Source of the DNA: Streptomyces sp. NBC_00376
GTDB taxonomy: Bacteria > Actinomycetota > Actinomycetes > Streptomycetales > Streptomycetaceae
DNA length: 64,000 nucleotides
Direction of reading: 5' to 3'
Assembly: GCF_036077095.1 (NCBI RefSeq)
Contig: NZ_CP107960.1
Coordinates: 3,906,001-3,970,000 of the forward strand
The position numbers and the translations under genes were made by a program. Each line of letters starts with the position of its first letter. The stretch's first letter is position 1. The notes beneath the pieces are model-generated. The model did not search any database, had not been told where the DNA came from, and worked only from the letters and a program-made list of their open reading frames with translations. Positions 61,407 through 64,000 of the stretch are shown here, one piece after another.

Positions 61407-63053
61407 TCAGCCGGCCCTGCGGTGAACCTTCGACCGCGACCGCTTCTCCACGTACATCCGCTGGTCGGCGGAGCGCAGCACCTCTTCGGCGGTCATGCCG
61501 CAGGCGGCCCAGCCGATGCCGAAGCTCGCCCCCACGCGCACCGCCCGGCCGTCGACCCGGATCGGCGGAATGATGGCGTTACGGAGGCGTACCGCCAGGT
61601 CCGCCGCGTCCGCGTTGCCGAGCCCGTCGGCCAGGACGACGAATTCGTCACCCCCGAGCCGGGCCACGGTGTCGCCGTCGCGGACACAGGTGGTGAGCCG
61701 GCGGGCGACCTCGATCAGCACGGCGTCACCGGTGTGGTGGCCGAAGCGGTCGTTGATCGACTTGAAGCCGTCGAGGTCGCAGAAGAGGACCGCGAGCCCC
61801 TTCGCCCCGTCGTCGTGCTCGGTGTCGGGTGCGACGGAGTGCACATGGTGGTCGTACGGGCCGCCGGGCGCCGGGTCCACCTCGTAGCCGTGCGCCATCC
61901 GCGCGTCCGGGTCGTCGACGTCGCCGTAGGCCGCGTCCAGCGCCTCCACCGGGGTGGTGGCCGTGGAGTCCGGGCGTTCGCAGAGCCGGGCGCCCAGCCG
62001 GGAGCGCAGCTCGGCGCTGTTGGGCAGGCCGGTGAGCGCGTCGTGCGAGGCGCGGTGCGCCAGATGCAGCTCGTGGCGCTTGCGCTCCTCTATGTCCTCG
62101 ACGTGGGTGAGCAGGAAGCGCGGGCCGTCCGCGGTGTCGGCGACGACGGAGTTGCGCAGCGAGACCCAGAGGTAGGTGCCGTCCCGCCGCCCGAGCCGCA
62201 GCTCGGCGCGACCGCCCTCGGCGGAGGTGCGCAGCAGCGTGCCGATGTCCTCGGGGTGGACGAGGTCGGCGAAGGAGTAGCGGCGCAGGACGGACGCGGG
62301 ACGGCCGAGGAGCCGGCACAGCGCGTCGTTGGTGCGCAGCAGCCGGCCGTGCTGGTCGCCGCCCATCTCGGCGATGGCCATGCCGCTGGGGGCGTACTCG
62401 AAGGCCTGGCGGAAGGACTCCTCGCTGGCCCGCAGCGCCTGCTGCTCCCGTTCGAGCCGGACGAGCGCCCGCTGCATGTTGGCCCTCAGCCGGGCGTTGC
62501 TGATCGCGATGGCGGCCTGCGACGCGTACATCTGGAGGGCCTCGCGGCCCCAGGCGCCGGGGCGGCGGCCGTTGCGCGGGCGGTCCACGGAGATGACGCC
62601 CAGCAGATCGGCATCGCCGCCGGACGCGTACATCGGGGCGTAGAGGCGGTCCTGGGGGTGCCACTCGTCCTCGAACCGGGGGTCGGGCCCGTCGGTGTGC
62701 CACTGCGGTACGTCGTCGTCGAGGAGGACCCAGCCGTCGGTGTGCGGTATGAAGCGGAGCTCGTCCCAGGCCCGCCCCATCGACAGCCGGCGCTCCCAGG
62801 AGGTGCGCGAGCCGACCCGGCCGGTGATCAGGGCCTCGGCCGCGCTGTTGCCCGCGAAGGCGGCGACGACGAGATCACCGTCGGCGCGGACCAGGTTCAC
62901 ACAGGCCAGCTCGTAGCCGAGACCGTTGACGATTCCGTCGGCCACGGTCTGCAGCGTGTCGGCCAGGCTCCGCGCCGTATTGAGATCGGCGACGGCCTGG
63001 TGCAGCTGCCGCATCGTCGCAAGGCGGACGTACGGCTCCGACTCGGCCTCCAT
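61407..63053 (-). CDS. cdgB: GAF-PAS-GGDEF diguanylate cyclase, CdgB-like
   Basis: 548 residues: GAF at about 25-170, PAS at about 190-310, then a GGDEF domain ending near 545. The active site ARLGGDEFVVL begins near residue 467, and the inhibitory I-site RDGD lies five residues before GGDEF, so product feedback is expected. An insert of about 50 residues separates the two halves of the GGDEF domain before LFCDLDGFKSIND. ATG 63053 follows GGGGAG. Domain order and neighbourhood match CdgB of S. coelicolor, a BldD-controlled cyclase affecting development. Confidence 0.93.
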   Translation of the reverse strand: MEAESEPYVRLATMRQLHQAVADLNTARSLADTLQTVADGIVNGLGYELACVNLVRADGDLVVAAFAGNSAAEALITGRVGSRTSWERRLSMGRAWDELRFIPHTDGWVLLDDDVPQWHTDGPDPRFEDEWHPQDRLYAPMYASGGDADLLGVISVDRPRNGRRPGAWGREALQMYASQAAIAISNARLRANMQRALVRLEREQQALRASEESFRQAFEYAPSGMAIAEMGGDQHGRLLRTNDALCRLLGRPASVLRRYSFADLVHPEDIGTLLRTSAEGGRAELRLGRRDGTYLWVSLRNSVVADTADGPRFLLTHVEDIEERKRHELHLAHRASHDALTGLPNSAELRSRLGARLCERPDSTATTPVEALDAAYGDVDDPDARMAHGYEVDPAPGGPYDHHVHSVAPDTEHDDGAKGLAVLFCDLDGFKSINDRFGHHTGDAVLIEVARRLTTCVRDGDTVARLGGDEFVVLADGLGNADAADLAVRLRNAIIPPIRVDGRAVRVGASFGIGWAACGMTAEEVLRSADQRMYVEKRSRSKVHRRAG

Positions 63054-63131
63054 TGCTCGCACTCCCCGAGACCTCGACAGCACTCCAGGTTTCATATCGA
63101 CGTACTTACTGCAGTGTCACCGCAACTGAAT

Positions 63132-63195
63132 CACAGTGAGCTGTGCAGTCGGTACACAGGGTCAACAAATATTGCGCTCTGTGACTCAAGTCACA
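63132..63195. promoter_or_regulatory. Two palindromes upstream of cdgB
   Basis: CACAG-TGAG-CTGTG (63132-63145) and TGTGACT-CA-AGTCACA (63180-63195). The second contains TGACTCA, close to a BldD half-site. TTGACC lies between them on the cdgB strand. Confidence 0.5.
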
Positions 63196-63345
63196 ACAGA
63201 TGGTAAAGGGTCGCGAGTGCCGTACGGATCCGCCCCGTACGTTCCTTGAACGCGGATCCCGGCTCTCCCCGACCACGGGTCCTAGGACCCGGCTGGTCCC
63301 CTGGCCCGATGCGGAGGCACGCGCCGCGCGATTAGCGTGCCCGAT

Positions 63346-63909
63346 GTGTTGCAGACGAAGACCCCCGCCCCGCACCCCCGGCCCATCCCCCATGCTGAGG
63401 GGGTGAGCAACGATGAGTTCCGAGGCGCCCTCGCCCGGCTGGCCGCCGGCGTCGTGCTGATCACCGCCCAGGAGCCGCCGCTTGACGAGAACGGGCGCGG
63501 CGAGGACGTCGGCATGACGGCGACCGCCTTCATGTCGGTCTCGCTGGACCCGCCCCTGGTGATGGTCAGCCTGCGCAACGACTCCCGGATGGACGACCTG
63601 CTGTCGGAGCAGCCGCTGTGGGCGGTGTCGGTGCTCGCCGAGAGCCAGCGGCACGTCGCCGGACGGTTCGCGATGAAGGGCCGGATCAGCGACCGGCTGC
63701 TGTTCGAGGACATCCCCTACAAGCGGGGGGAGGTCACCGCCGCTCCGTTGATCTCAGGGGCACTGGCCACGCTGGAGTGCCGGACCGAGCAGCGGGTCGT
63801 GGCCGGTGACCACACGCTGGTGATCGGCCGGGTGCTGAGCGCGGCGCTTCCCAGCGGGGAAGGGGCGCCGCTGACGTACTTCCGGGGGCGGTACCGGCAG
63901 CTGGGGTGA
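63346..63909 (+). CDS. Flavin reductase family protein
   Basis: 187 residues. SNDEFRGALARLAAGVVLIT, MTATAFMSVSLDPPLVMVSL and the C-terminal LTYFRGRYRQL are the FMN-binding split-barrel signature (DIM6/NTAB family). These supply reduced flavin to monooxygenases or act alone. GTG 63346 is chosen for a likely leaderless message (TAGCGT just upstream); GTG 63337 and GTG 63403 are alternatives. Confidence 0.88.
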   Translation: MLQTKTPAPHPRPIPHAEGVSNDEFRGALARLAAGVVLITAQEPPLDENGRGEDVGMTATAFMSVSLDPPLVMVSLRNDSRMDDLLSEQPLWAVSVLAESQRHVAGRFAMKGRISDRLLFEDIPYKRGEVTAAPLISGALATLECRTEQRVVAGDHTLVIGRVLSAALPSGEGAPLTYFRGRYRQLG

Positions 63910-63951
63910 GGACGGGGGCGGGGGCGGGCGTCGGCGCAGGAGTCCGGGCCG

Positions 63952-64000
63952 TCACCAGTCGCGGCCGGAGCGGCCGCGCTTGGTCTCGCCGCGCTGCTTC
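63952..64000 (-). CDS. 3' end of a gene running off the window
   Basis: The last codons read KQRGETKRGRSGRDW and stop. The basic, Arg/Gly-rich tail looks like a nucleic-acid-binding protein C-terminus, but too little is present for identification. Confidence 0.5.
   Translation of the reverse strand, partial: KQRGETKRGRSGRDW

Overview
The window is chromosomal DNA from a high-GC actinomycete, almost certainly a Streptomyces. Third codon positions are strongly G/C, GTG starts are common and several genes look leaderless. Genus-typical gene sets are present: a WhiJ-like XRE/DUF397 pair, DasR-type operators, a GAF-PAS-GGDEF protein matching CdgB, an orphan groEL with a CIRCE element, and a one-domain cold-shock protein. 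From memory, the right-hand order (groEL2, csp, thrC, ots genes, nagKA, cdgB) resembles the SCO4281-SCO4296 region of S. coelicolor. I see no rRNA, tRNA, CRISPR array, transposase or prophage.

Left part (1-12.7 kb): a HAAS-like membrane protein diverges from a helicase-associated protein that lies just upstream of an XPB-type DNA repair helicase. A HelD-like RNA polymerase-recycling ATPase follows, with a strong hairpin in its leader. Then come divergent cutC and copA, the latter behind a CsoR-type operator. Middle-left (12.7-20.7 kb): 5-oxoprolinase subunits pxpB-pxpC, whose pxpA partner survives only as a 29-codon remnant. Next is a four-gene cassette resembling part of a glycopeptide-resistance locus (VanR/VanS-like pair, VanY-like D,D-carboxypeptidase, VanJ-like phosphatase). 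It is bracketed by an intact HD hydrolase gene on the right and a broken copy of the start of that gene on the left.

Middle (20.7-33.2 kb): small coupled genes; a MurNAc-recycling unit (RpiR regulator, murQ, PTS EIIBC) with a leaderless promoter and palindromic operators; a Uma2 nuclease-like gene; a two-component system overlapping a COG4705 membrane protein; the WhiJ-like locus; a membrane-protein/winged-helix operon with overlapping palindromes; and a secreted adenosine deaminase. Accessory stretch (33.3-43.4 kb): TetR/P450/ferredoxin, MerR/MFS exporter, an acetyltransferase, a secreted ricin-B-like protein, an HTH/zinc-ribbon regulator and two esterase-like hydrolases.

Right part (43.5-64 kb): groEL (CIRCE), cold-shock gene, a thrC plus sulfur-carrier operon behind a SAM-I riboswitch, compatible-solute genes (gpgS, a GT20 enzyme of VldE-like character, otsB), two genes of unknown function, and an amino-sugar cluster (binding lipoprotein, SIS isomerase, ROK kinase, nagA, PfkB kinase, class II aldolase). 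Together the last group would turn an imported N-acetyl-hexosamine into triose phosphates, and it has DasR-like sites at two promoters. The window ends with a CBM-type membrane protein, cdgB, a flavin reductase and the tail of one more gene.
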